Origin: Gymnorhina tibicen | Taxonomy: Eukaryota > Chordata > Aves > Passeriformes > Artamidae | Reading direction: 5' to 3' | Length of the DNA stretch: 64,000 nt | Assembly (NCBI GenBank): GCA_013399875.1 | Contig: VXAZ01002522.1 | Location: forward strand, 198-64,197 | Part shown: piece after piece, positions 47,901 through 58,780 of the stretch | Layout of the letters: each line of letters opens with the position of its first letter | Numbering within the stretch: position 1 is the stretch's first letter | Program-made: the position numbers and the translations under genes | Notes under the pieces: generated by a model | The model's database searches: none | What the model was told of the DNA's origin: nothing | The model's input: only the letters and a program-made list of their open reading frames with translations

Positions 47901-50900
47901 ATTTTGCTGCTGCTTTCTTGTTTGTTCTTTAAATTAAAGTTTGGTATAGAAATGAGGAAACAGGTGATACTTATGCCTTTGAATGTGTGGACGTGCTGGG
48001 ACAACCACTGAGTAGACTCATCTGTCCCTTTTCATTCTTTGGGCAATTAATCCTGGAAAATAAGAACTGCAGTACAAATACGTTGGAATTACCACAGGGA
48101 CAGTTACATGCTTCATCCCTGGTGGCTAGGCTGATCTTTAGATGCAGAAAGGCACCCAAGGAGCCACCAGACTCAGGCAGAGTGGCAGGGCTGGAAAGAC
48201 TTCTCCTTTCCACAGCCAGCAAGGTCAGCTGAGGTGTGTGCAGGTCCCTGGCATTACAGACTGCTGCTGGCTGTCTGCAAGGGGATGCCTTGCTGTCTGC
48301 TGTGCTCTCTGCCTTGGCCAGGGAGCAGAGGTTTTCCTACCAAATCACATGCCAGTGCACAGGCTTCACTTTTTGAAGGAGAGGTTGCGGAGGAAATGGG
48401 GCCCTTTTTTCCTTTTGGTCCACTTGTATCAAATAGCTTTCTGAAGGAAAGTAGGGGTGCTGGCTTGGGTTTCTGTAAGGGAGGAGATAAGATTTAGAGA
48501 AACTGAGATACTGAGAATCACACATCAATGGCAAAGTACAGACAAGCTACAAGGAATAATGTTATTTATTGTGGAGTTTGGTGCCTTACCAAGAGACAGT
48601 ATGCAGATAAATTTAACTGGTGTTCTTATTTCAGCCAACATACACAGTTATAGCAGATCTGGTATGCACAATTCCCCCATGTGTCTTCTGTGACTCTATA
48701 CACACAAAGACATTCTAGGTAGCACTGTCAAAATGGTTTAATTTCTGCAAGACTCCTTGGGTACTCTGTCCTTATCTGATACTCTACATAGGATATATGG
48801 AAGTATAGTAAGAATTTGCTGTACAGCTTCAGTCACTGCAGATTAGTAAACAACTGTTCCACTGGTGGAATGTTCTTTTGTTAAGAGAATTTTGTGTTAA
48901 TCCCAACAGCACAGTACTTCATGCTTGAAAGCATTTTCATAAATCTCCATTACAAGCCTGTCACCAGATGCATGTAACGCAGGAAGGAAACCAAATACTT
49001 TAGGCACACATGGATGATGGGAAAATTAGTCTATACTGTCTAAACAGGAAAGACAGTTTGGCAGCTCTAATGTGCTTGGGTGATTGAAACTCATGGTTTC
49101 TTGTGTGTTTTCTACAGACTCTGTCCTTAATAAAGAGAATTATTTTGGCAGTGCTGTTGTAGGTTTTAGATGACAGCAACAACAGATATGAGAGAAGTCT
49201 CCATGTTGGTTTGCTGGGATTTTTTTCTTGTAGTAGGTTTTTGCATATGTATTTGCATGTCCAGGTTTTGAGTAGTGAGAAGGTTAAAAGTTGCATTTAA
49301 GTTCTGTCTCCAGAGCTTATTGGCTTCTTGATGAATTCTGTCAGTCTTTCTATTGTCTCCTGGTATTTATGCATAAAAGCACAATTTGCTTCCAAAATAA
49401 TCACAGGTTTTGAAACTTGGCTTTAAGGTTTCAGAAGCATGGTTCACTTCACACTGAGAGCATTAAAGGCAGTGATATATAGTGAGACAGTTCCTAGGGG
49501 ATTCTAAGTCATCCATATCAACGCTGCCAAAAATGTTCTTGCTAGGGGGAAGAGGGGAGTGGGTGGACCTTGGCATTATTTGTGGGCCACTTATAGCCTT
49601 GAACTAGAAGGAGATCAGAGGTACGCTGCAGTATTGCCCTCAGTCCAGGAGCACCCAGGCAGTCTGGATCCCATCCTGGGAGTTAGACAAAGCCCTCTCT
49701 GGCACACTTGTGCGGTAGCAGAGCTGGCACCATCATGGCACTTCAGTACCTCTCCTCATTCCTGGTGCCTTCCTCGCCCTGAACAAAGGTGTGCCTCTGC
49801 TGAGCACAGCAGCTGGTCACTGGTGGGCACTTGGAATGATGTGTCGTCCTAGAGTCCCCTTCTGCGCTTGCCTGCAGAACAAGTCTGGAAACATGACAAG
49901 AGTTTTTATCCTTGTGCAGCACTTGCCGTGTGCTGCACTCTCTGAGTGCAGCAGTGCCTGGTCTCTCCATAGGCGAGCCGGCCTCCTTTGGCTGCCTGTG
50001 CTGTTACACTCAGCAGCATCATCTCTATATGGTGTTGCCCACCCAGCACCCAGGGTGCTCCACACGCTCCCTTCTGTCTCCTTAGGGTTTTCCACAGCTC
50101 ATGGCTGTGTCTGTTCTATAGGATCAAGTGTTCTTGGTCAGTCTTTCCAGAATGTGCTGAATGAGTCTTTAGATCCCCTAGAAAGATACTGTACGTGAAT
50201 TGGTCTATTAGCTGTCAGATGCCTTGCAGGACTGACAGTTTTGACCAATGTGAAAAAACAGGATTGTTCTTAATCTAGTCTGCATTGGATTGCTTAAAAA
50301 AAAAAGTGTTAATATTGCACAGTGTTAATACTATAGAAATCATTCTGCATTGGCTTCAATATCATATGCAAGAGAATTAGTCTGAGTGTTTGGATGACTC
50401 ATTAATCAGTCTTCTGCTAGGCTCCTTGTCTCCTAGAACAGAAACCACAAGGGGTGAGCTGGGCAGAAAGGTGAGCACAGATGGAATTCATAGGTCTGTA
50501 CAGCAAGTGCAGTTACTGAAACCCAGAGATTCATGCATGGCATTTGTGATGAGGACACAGCTGATGCCTGGGTGAGAACCGTGCACTCTGTGCATACAAG
50601 TCTGCTGCCCTTCTGCCTGCAGATGGCAGGTGATGCAGTTCAGTATTCATGCATGCTCATGGGAAACCTGTGTGAACAGTTTTTTAAAAACGTACATTAA
50701 AGGCTTTGCTTTTTAAGTGTTAGCATATTCTGGGCAGAAAACTGCTCCAGAGGCTTGGCTTTCCTTTAGGGCTCTGCCCTTCCCTTGCTGAAAATCCTGG
50801 TGCCGTGCAGTAGGTAGCTCAGCAGAGAAGAAGGTGGTGCATGAAATAATCATCAAGATATAAAACTTAGAGTGAGGCTAAGCCAAGAATGAACAAAGCA

Positions 50901-52249
50901 ACCTTCAGAAGTTCCCAGGAGTCTGTGTAACAGTCGTGAGGAGGGTGAGCAGCCTCAGCAGTTTGGCAGCAGGCACCTCTGTTTTTCTCAAGAGCCAGGC
51001 TGCTTTAAGACTCAGTTATCAGGTAATATCAGTGTAAATCTGCATGAGTATGCCCTGAAGGATGTTCTCTTTCTCTGTTCAACAGGATGGCCTCCTTTGC
51101 AAACACTGATTTTCATAACACAGTGTGTATATAAATAAATCCTTATAATTAGAGAGGTGTGCAGATTTTCCTCTCCATCTCAGAAAAAAAAAAATTTCAG
51201 CACAGCTTGCTGTGGGAGTGAAAACATCCTTTATTTCCTCGTCTGTGATAATCCCTAGATTTGCCAGGTTTCTCTCAAATGTGTAGTTTAGGTTAGGCAT
51301 TCCTTAGCAAAATGCCCTACTGGTAGATGAACAACAGCCCCACAAACAAAGTCTGTCTGTGGACACTTGCACAACCTGATGGAGAGCTAGTAAAGTATTT
51401 CCATGCCTTTGAAATTTAGTTAGCAATTATGGATAAGTTTTGGCATGTGTCTGGAGATGGGATACAGAGCTTGTGCCTTCTGTGAAATGTTGTTCCAAAT
51501 AGTTTAGAAATGCTAAGTGTTGATTAAAAAAAAAAAAAAAAGAGGAAACCAGGAAGCCAGCTGTCTGGAAAGCTTTCAGAGAAGTGCAGGTATGCTACAC
51601 CATCCTTAGGCTCTTCGTAGAGTTGCAGAGTTTAGCATGCATTTGTCCATAAAAGGATGAAGCTGAATACTTCAAAATCACACAGTTACTTCAAACCACT
51701 TCTGTTAAGGCTGCCACTAGTGGAAGAAATGATCTGAAGTGGTGCTTTCCATCTGTCACTTTATTCTGTTTTGTTTATACAGGTGTGTGTCTACTGGATC
51801 AGGTCAAGGTCCACAGGGTTCAGTCTGTGACCAGGGAAAAGTGCCCAGGGAATATAACATAAGAACAGGGTAGGCACATAGTGCATTCCTAGAATATACC
51901 ACTAATCTCTAGCAATTTGTGGTCCAGCACTTTTTTAAACCACAAAAAAACCTTTGTTTGTTTCAATAGCCTTTGGTGGACAAATACATTGTATTTTTCT
52001 TCCATCTGGGGTTTTTAAACATGCGTGACTTTTAGCATAGGCAATAACATCCTGTGGCACGGAGTTTCATGAACTACTTGGGTTGTGTGAATGCAGCTCA
52101 TTTTTATTTTTTCCTTTTATCCTGCCTGACATCCACGAGTTTTTGCAAACTTGGGAAACATTTGCTTCCTATAAATCTGTTCATAGTTTTTAAAACACAT
52201 ATTTAATGTCTTTTTATTAATGGTAGTTTATTTTCTCTCACACCAGTAA
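44903..52249. other. Gene-free stretch between the second LTR and the long CR1 copy
   Basis: About 7.3 kb of unique sequence. It includes a 14-base T run at about 45170-45183, GC-richer patches at about 48100-48340 and 49560-50120 with unremarkable open frames, and a 16-base A run at 51526-51541 directly followed by gagg. The A run could be the tail of an old retroposed sequence, but nothing identifiable precedes it. No gene was supported. Confidence 0.45.
51526..51541. repeat. A16 homopolymer
   Basis: Sixteen A bases preceded by tgatt and followed by gagg. No duplicated flanks or AATAAA just upstream were seen, so a processed pseudogene tail is not supported. Confidence 0.85.
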
Positions 52250-53996
52250 AAATTCACAGAGTATGCTGAGTTGGAAGGGACCCACAAGGATCATTGAGTC
52301 CAACTCCTGGCCCTGCACAGAGCACCCCAATAATCACACCATGTGAGTGGTGGCCTGAGAGTGTTGTCCAAAGGCCTCTTGTACTCTGCCAGGCTGGTGC
52401 TGTTACCACTTCCCTGGAGAGCCTGTTCCAGTGTCCATCCAAAGTGTAGGTGAAGAACCTTTATGTAACATCCAACCTAAGCCTCCCCTGACACAGCTTC
52501 AGGCCATTCCTGTGGGTCCTGCCACTGTCACCACAGAGGAGAGATCAGTGCCTGCCCCTGCTCTTCCCCTCACAAGGAAGTTGTAACTGCAGTGAGGTCT
52601 CCCCTCAGTCTCCTCCAGGCTGAACAGAACAAGTGGCCTCAGCTGCTCCTGGTACAGCTTCCCTCCAGACCCTTCACCATCCTCATGGCCCTCCTTTGGG
52701 CACTGTCCAATAGCTTTATATCTCTCTTACCCTGTGGCACCCAAAACTGCCCCCAGCACTCGAGGTGAGGCCGCCCCAGTGCAGAGCAGAGTGGGACAAT
52801 CCCCTCCCTTGCCCGGCTGGCGATGCTGTGCCTGATGCCCCCAGGGCACAGGTGGCCCTCCTGGCTGCCAGGGCACTGCTCACTCGTGTTCAACTTGCCA
52901 TCCACCAGCACCCACTGCTCTGTTTCCACAGGGTTGCTCTCCCAGCCTTTTGTATCCTGGTCTGTCTGTACATCCAGGCTTGCCCTGGCCCAGGTGCTAG
53001 ATGTGGCACTTGTCTTTATAATAAACTTCATGTGATTGGTGATTGTCCAGTCCCGCAATTTGCCTAGGGCTCTCTGCAGGGCCTCTCTGCCTTCAACAGC
53101 TCTTCTCAATTTAGCATTGTCAGCAAACTTGCTTAGTATCCCTTTGAGTTCTGTATCCAAGTCATGAAGATGTTGAAGAACGCAGAGCCTAAGGAGGAGC
53201 CCTGTGGAACCCCACTGGTGGCAGGTCACCAGCCTGATGCCACCCCATTCACTGTAACCCTTTGTGCCTGGCCCCTCAGCCAGTTGCTCACCCATCGCAT
53301 GACATATCCAGAAGGATCCTGTGAGAGACAGTATCAGAAACGTTACTGAAATCCAAAGGTTTTACATCACTCATCTTCCCTTAATCAGCTATGTGGATTA
53401 CCCTATCATAAAAGAAAATTAGGTTTGACAAGCGGGATTTTTGCCTCGTGAACATGTTCTGGCTGTGACCAATGAATGCATTGTCCTTCACATGTTTTTC
53501 AATACCTCCCAGAATAATCTTCTCCATAATTTTGCCAGTCACTGAAGTGAGACTATGATAGGCTTGTAGTTTCCAGGCTCATCCTTCTTGCCCTTCCTGG
53601 AAACTGGGATAATGTTAGCAGCTGCCAGTCAACTGGGAACTTTCCAGATTCCCAAGACCATTCAAAAATCAATGAGAGAGGCCTTATAGTTGACATCAGA
53701 CAGCTCTTTAAATATTCTCAGATTAGGCCCATCAGACTCTCAGATTAGGCTTCCATTAGGCCCCGTAGATTTACAGGGATCCAGCTGGAGCAGCAGATCC
53801 TGCAGAAGTTCATGTCTCTGTGAAGTGATCATCCTCATGCTGTAACACGCGATGTTACTTCTGCACTACTTTTTCTATTAATGCATTTTAAAAAACTTAT
53901 TATCCCCCACAGTACTGGCCAGCTTCAACTCCAGTTGAGCTTTGGCCACGCAAATTTTCTCCCTAGAGTGGCAAGCAGCATCTTTGTATCTCAAAT
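52250..53996 (-). mobile_element. Long CR1 LINE fragment, - orientation
   Basis: The 3' end lies at the left: attcacagagtatgctgag then ttggaagggaccc is the inverted CR1 tail. Continuing right, the - strand runs back through the 3' UTR, the C-terminus of ORF2 and the reverse transcriptase. Similarity fades near 53996, after ctttggccacgc and ttttctccctagagtggc. At about 1.75 kb it is several times longer than the + strand copy at 24265 and belongs to a clearly different subfamily, as shown by its 3' sequence. It is 5'-truncated relative to a full element of about 4.5 kb. No target duplication was identified, as expected for CR1. Confidence 0.93.
52330..53660 (-). pseudogene. CR1 reverse transcriptase (ORF2) remnant
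   Basis: From high to low coordinates the - strand encodes pieces of a LINE reverse transcriptase: a block ending GKFPVDW near 53630; TSGVPQGSSLGSAFFNIF (motif B region) near 53180-53220; KFADN at the catalytic site near 53116-53130; HSIASRAREGIVPLCSALGRP near 52800; then WNRLSREVVTAP near 52415. Different frames are needed for neighbouring blocks, and TSGVPQGS lies out of frame with the 218-codon open frame 52639-53295 that carries FADN. The second catalytic aspartate of the usual Y/F-x-D-D motif is asparagine. The copy is dead. Confidence 0.9.
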
Positions 53997-56900
53997 CATA
54001 ATTTAAAAAATTACTGAAATGCAAATTAGAGAATACTTAAAATGTGGTGTGGGGGAGTATATTGGCAATGCACATTATTTCTCCTTCCTGCCCAATCTTG
54101 TTTTGATGGCTCAATACTAGGAAAAATAGGTGGTTGTCCTTGATGCTGTTGAAGGCTTCTTCTTAAACTGTAAAAAATATGATCCTGGAACTTCTAGATA
54201 TGTCTTTTGTCTTCCATTCTGAAGTATTTTGACTATTTCTAGCACTGCATGAGGAAGAGGGGGGCAGGAATCAAGGAGATCCTGTTCTGCTTGTGCATAC
54301 AATAGCAGAGATTAGGGATTTTACATATTTAACAAAGGCTTGTTTTTTCATAGCATTTGGTAGTCATTGTTTTAGTGTGAGAGAGGAGGAAGCTCTCTGA
54401 CAGTGAAATTCCTCTCCTTTCTTGCAGCTCAGGTTTGGTTTCTTAATTGCTATATCATCATCAGCATCACCACTCATCAGCTCTGCCCACAGATGGTGAG
54501 ACCTGAGTTGCCAATCTGGTGAGCTGGCCAAGGAGTTGCCAAATCCTCCTCCCTCCCAAACCAAAAGATTGTTTCCCTTCCCACCAGCTTTATGACTGAT
54601 CAAATTTCAGTAGGACTTATTTGCAGGGTAAAATGTCACTGAGGAGTCTGCTTGGTACTAGGTGACCTGAGTACTGTCCCTCCAGGTTGTGACCTGGTGG
54701 CCACTGATGGGCTGTGGCTAGGCTGGACCCAGGTACAGCAGGGTGGAGATGCAGGTAAAGGTAAAGTCTCCTAAATTCATGGCACCAGCTGACCACTGTG
54801 ACTTTGGGAGACAGATAACCACCATGGCCCCTGCAGCTGGCACAGCTAGTGGTGACTGCTTTCAGGAGGCTGCTGCTGTCATCTTACTTAACATGGTGTC
54901 TTTGACATTACCCTCCTCCCCCTCTTACTTTTTGCTAAGTTCACAAAGGTGAGGGGTTTTTTTTAATTATTATTTTTGGATAAAGGCTCAACTGTAGGTA
55001 ATGGATCTATGCAGTTTCAGACAAAGCTTTTCTGTTGCTGAAGGACAGCAAAAGGGTAGATAGAAGTGACTGGTTCCTTTTCCATACAGTGCAAGTAGTA
55101 GTCTTTTGGTCACAAAGGTGACAGGATTTACCAGGCAGCTATCTGTGCCATGGTTTGCTTTTCTCTGCAGTGCAATCCACGCCCCTGGGAGCAGACTCTG
55201 CCCTATTACCAAGCAAAAAAGCTTGGTAATTCCACTTGAAAGAAAGATGCCAGACTGGGGCAGGTCCACTGACTGCTGATCTTGCCTCTCTGAGCTGTTT
55301 AGCAGTGCAGGTTAGCTAAGCGGCACAAAAAGCAACTGCTTGTCCATGCCTTACGCACTCCATGGGATCCTCTCCAATGACTTTTAAGGGACAACAGAGA
55401 AACCCTCTAATATCTGATGAAAGTACAGAGTCCTCTTCAGACTGTGCCAGTTAGTTAGCAAAGAATTTGTTCTTTTAAGAAACTTTAGACTCCACACCTA
55501 ATTTTTGTATGATTTTTGTAAACTGTTGGAACTTATTTCTTTATAACAAAATTGGAAGAACTTTCCATTGTTTTCTGGGATGCTGTTGAGAGAGTGAGTA
55601 TCACTGGGTCAGTGCTCTCAAGGTCTCCAGTCCCAAACTGGAAAGTAAACTCATGCAGAAGACTTGCTCTAAGGAGAGTCATTCTTTCATAGCAGGAAAA
55701 CCACTCTGATCTCACAGGGTTACTGAGCACCGTACCTGTGTTATTGTCCTACTTGAGAGTCATGGGTAGGGAGGCTTATTTAGGCACCAGATCTTCTGGT
55801 ATAATTTTTTTGTGACTAATTCAGCACATAGTAAAAATCACAAGTGAGCAGGCTGCTGATCTAAGGATTTTTTGCACTATTACAGGTAGTTTTTTTCAGA
55901 TGCCATACTAGAGGAGGGCATTCGTTTGTGCACAAACATTCCTGCTTTTCATATAGAAAAACTCAAAATGCTAAAAACTAGGTGCATTCAGGGTCCTGCA
56001 AAGGCCTCACTTTACCCCAAGTGAAAGCATCATAGATTATAAATGTCATGTAATTTGGGCATATAATCCAAGAGGCAGGTTTCATCATTTTCCTCATCAA
56101 CTTTATGAGTTGGAGAAAGCAGGCAGGCTTCTGCAGTGGATAACTTGGAGCAGTCACTAAGTTTTGATCCCAGCTCTTGGGAGGAGCTCCATCTCTTCCC
56201 CTCCTGGACAGAGGAAGGCCTCCACACTTAATATTAAAGGGGGAGCTAAACATTAGAGACATGAAAACTCCTTGATTAGGAAACAGCCCATACTTAACAA
56301 TATGCATCTTTTTTGGGTGCTAGACAGTGATGCCTGAAAGAGCCAGACTCAATGCCTAGTTGGCAGTGTGATTTCCTTACTCCTCTTGCTGACCAGAAAC
56401 GTGGCTAAGTAGCCAGTGGGGACCCCTCAGCATCCCATGATGACCTGCTCTGGCAGGGTGTGGAGCACCAAGTGACCAGGGCCATGTCCCACATTCCTGC
56501 CTTGCCCCCAGCAGGTAGATGGGCAGAAATTGACCCAAGGTGCCGCTGGCTGCCTTAACCTGCTAATTCCTGTCCCTCTGTGCCCTCGGCAGCAGCGGCT
56601 CACGAGCCATTGCAGGAAGCGGCAGAGCTGCGTAACCCTTGTCCTGTGCAGTTTGCTTTTGACAGCTATGACAGCCAGCACAGCTTTGGCTTCAGATGTA
56701 GTGTAATGATTAGTGTAACACGCAAATAATAATTTTGTTGTAACATCTGCCATCCTCTTGGGGTGAGGCTGTGTGTTTTACCCGTGGGCTGACGGTTGCT
56801 GGATGCGTTTCGTTAGGTTCCCAGACACACCCTGGTTTCTGTATAATTGATGTGCTTATTAAAAAGGGAACAGAAAAACCTCTTCTGTTCCCAATACCTG

Positions 56901-58569
56901 ATTTAATAATAAACTCTCATTTCTGTCTGTGAACAAGTCTTTTTTCTCAATGCTGATCTCACACCTTTGGCTATTATGGTCTGCAGTTACGAAAGTAGAA
57001 GATAACTTTGTTGGCCATTGAAAATACAGGGGAAGAATTTTGCAATTTTTATCTTTTGCTGCTTTGTATGAGAGAACCACGCTGAAAATCTGCCCCCTTA
57101 AAACTAGCAGTTTCATCTTTTTAAAAAAAGACAACAACTCAGCTTCTTGCACTAGATGGCAGTGTGGATAGTTCAGTGGGAAACCTGCGTTATTTAGAAA
57201 AAATCATAAGATTGATGATAGAAAGTATTCAGCATTAAAAAAATCACTTTCTAGTGAGGGCAAAATCACTTTTCATTGCTTGTCCACCACACATTTGTGC
57301 TGGGGGAAAATATGTATTCCAGATCTGAAAAGCTTGTGTAGGAGGTGCCAGTTTTCAGAGCTGCAAATTATTGCATTTTTCTCCTTTTCATTTCCTCCTC
57401 TTCCATCTCAGAAGAGATGAGGTCCCGCAGGGCTGAGTTTTCATCTACACACTCTTAAAGATGAGTTGCTGCTGTCCTGCAGACACAAGCCTGAGGAGGA
57501 TTCTGCTGAATGAGGAGGGACAATTGCTAAGTATTGAGAAGTATGCTAAAATTATTGGCTATGACTACACATTACTGGTCAAGGGTTAGCAGTGGATGAA
57601 TAGGTGTATCAAGTTGCAGGTATCTTGAAGAAGTTTTATCAAATTATCGAAATTAAGCCGTAACTAAGAGAAATATGACATCCTTCTATACAGATGAAAT
57701 ACTGAGCACAGTAGATAAAACTTAGTTAAATCAGGATGCTTGTCCCACACCTGAGTGCCAATGTGAGAGTAGAATCCTGGTGAACACTGGCAATCTTTTA
57801 TTGAAATTCAGTAGTGCTGCTTTACTCTGAAAGAAATTGAAGGGCAGACCTGAGCTGAGACATGTTATCTGAAGTTCTCCTCCGACTAGATGGTCATGAA
57901 CTTGTTGGATGCTGGGAAAAATAATGGTCCCTGTTCTGAGCCATTTACGCCAAGGCATGGGTCTCTGAGATGGTGGGGTTTGTGGTCCCATGTTTTCTCT
58001 TTAGAAAAGACCTGTTTACCAGAAGAGAGAAGGGATTTCACCTGGAAAGGAAGTCTAGATAATCACAAATTATCACAAATCCATTTGCCTTTATTTTGAG
58101 TTAGGGAAAAAAAGTTGCTATCAAGTGTAAGAAACTGCTTCTACTCAACTTACCTCTTAGGTATTATTAGGAAAAGTGCCATGTAGGCACCCTCTGCAGA
58201 AAACTTAGATTTGTTTAGATGTGTAAAAGTGTATTTTCACCAAATTTTTTTCGGTTTGTGTTATGTCCTTTAGCTCTCATACATAATGCAAATAAGAAAT
58301 TAAGATCAGTGATTTGAGATTGATTATCAGAAAGGTTTTAAGGTAAAGCTAATTATGTTGCTAGGGGAGAGAATTATGAAACTTTTAAATGCAAATAGGT
58401 ATCCAATACCCAGATGCTCTTACACTAAAGTGACAGCATCTTTCCATGGCTTGTGCTATCTGAGATAAAAGTATAAAAGATAAAATAATAATCATAAAAA
58501 AACCCCAGACAATCAACATTAGGAATAAACTGTGGCCTGCAGACTATCAAACCTGACATCTATTAATTA

Positions 58570-58591
58570 ACACATGTAATGTTACATGTGT
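58570..58591. repeat. Perfect 10-bp inverted repeat with 2-base spacer
   Basis: The arms acacatgtaa and ttacatgtgt are exact reverse complements separated by tg. It lies just left of an unusually A+T-rich block. No longer terminal repeats or target duplications indicate a transposon. Confidence 0.75.
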
Positions 58592-58669
58592 CCAAATAAC
58601 AAAACCTTTCAAACAAAAATGCACCTTGTTTTTGTAAAAATACTGACAAGAGAGCAAGCAGGTTTGGGA

Positions 58670-58780
58670 AAAATAAAATAATTTAATTGATGTTCTGAAT
58701 GTATTTAATATGAAATAAATTTTATTGGTTTAAATATATTAAATATATTTAGATACTTTAAATATATTTAATATAAAAGA
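58670..58780. repeat. A+T-rich low-complexity block
   Basis: About 110 bases with very few G or C, built from overlapping taaatatattt and ttaatat elements, including ttaaatatattaaatatattta. Such sequence may be easily unwound or matrix-associated, but nothing shows that directly. Confidence 0.7.

Noticed and set aside
58155..58194. Exon-like 40-base segment on the - strand (acceptor ttttctgcag, donor AAGAG then GTAAGTTGAG)
   Set aside because: Too short to judge and with no partner exon on -. It mainly shows how often good-looking splice pairs arise by chance.
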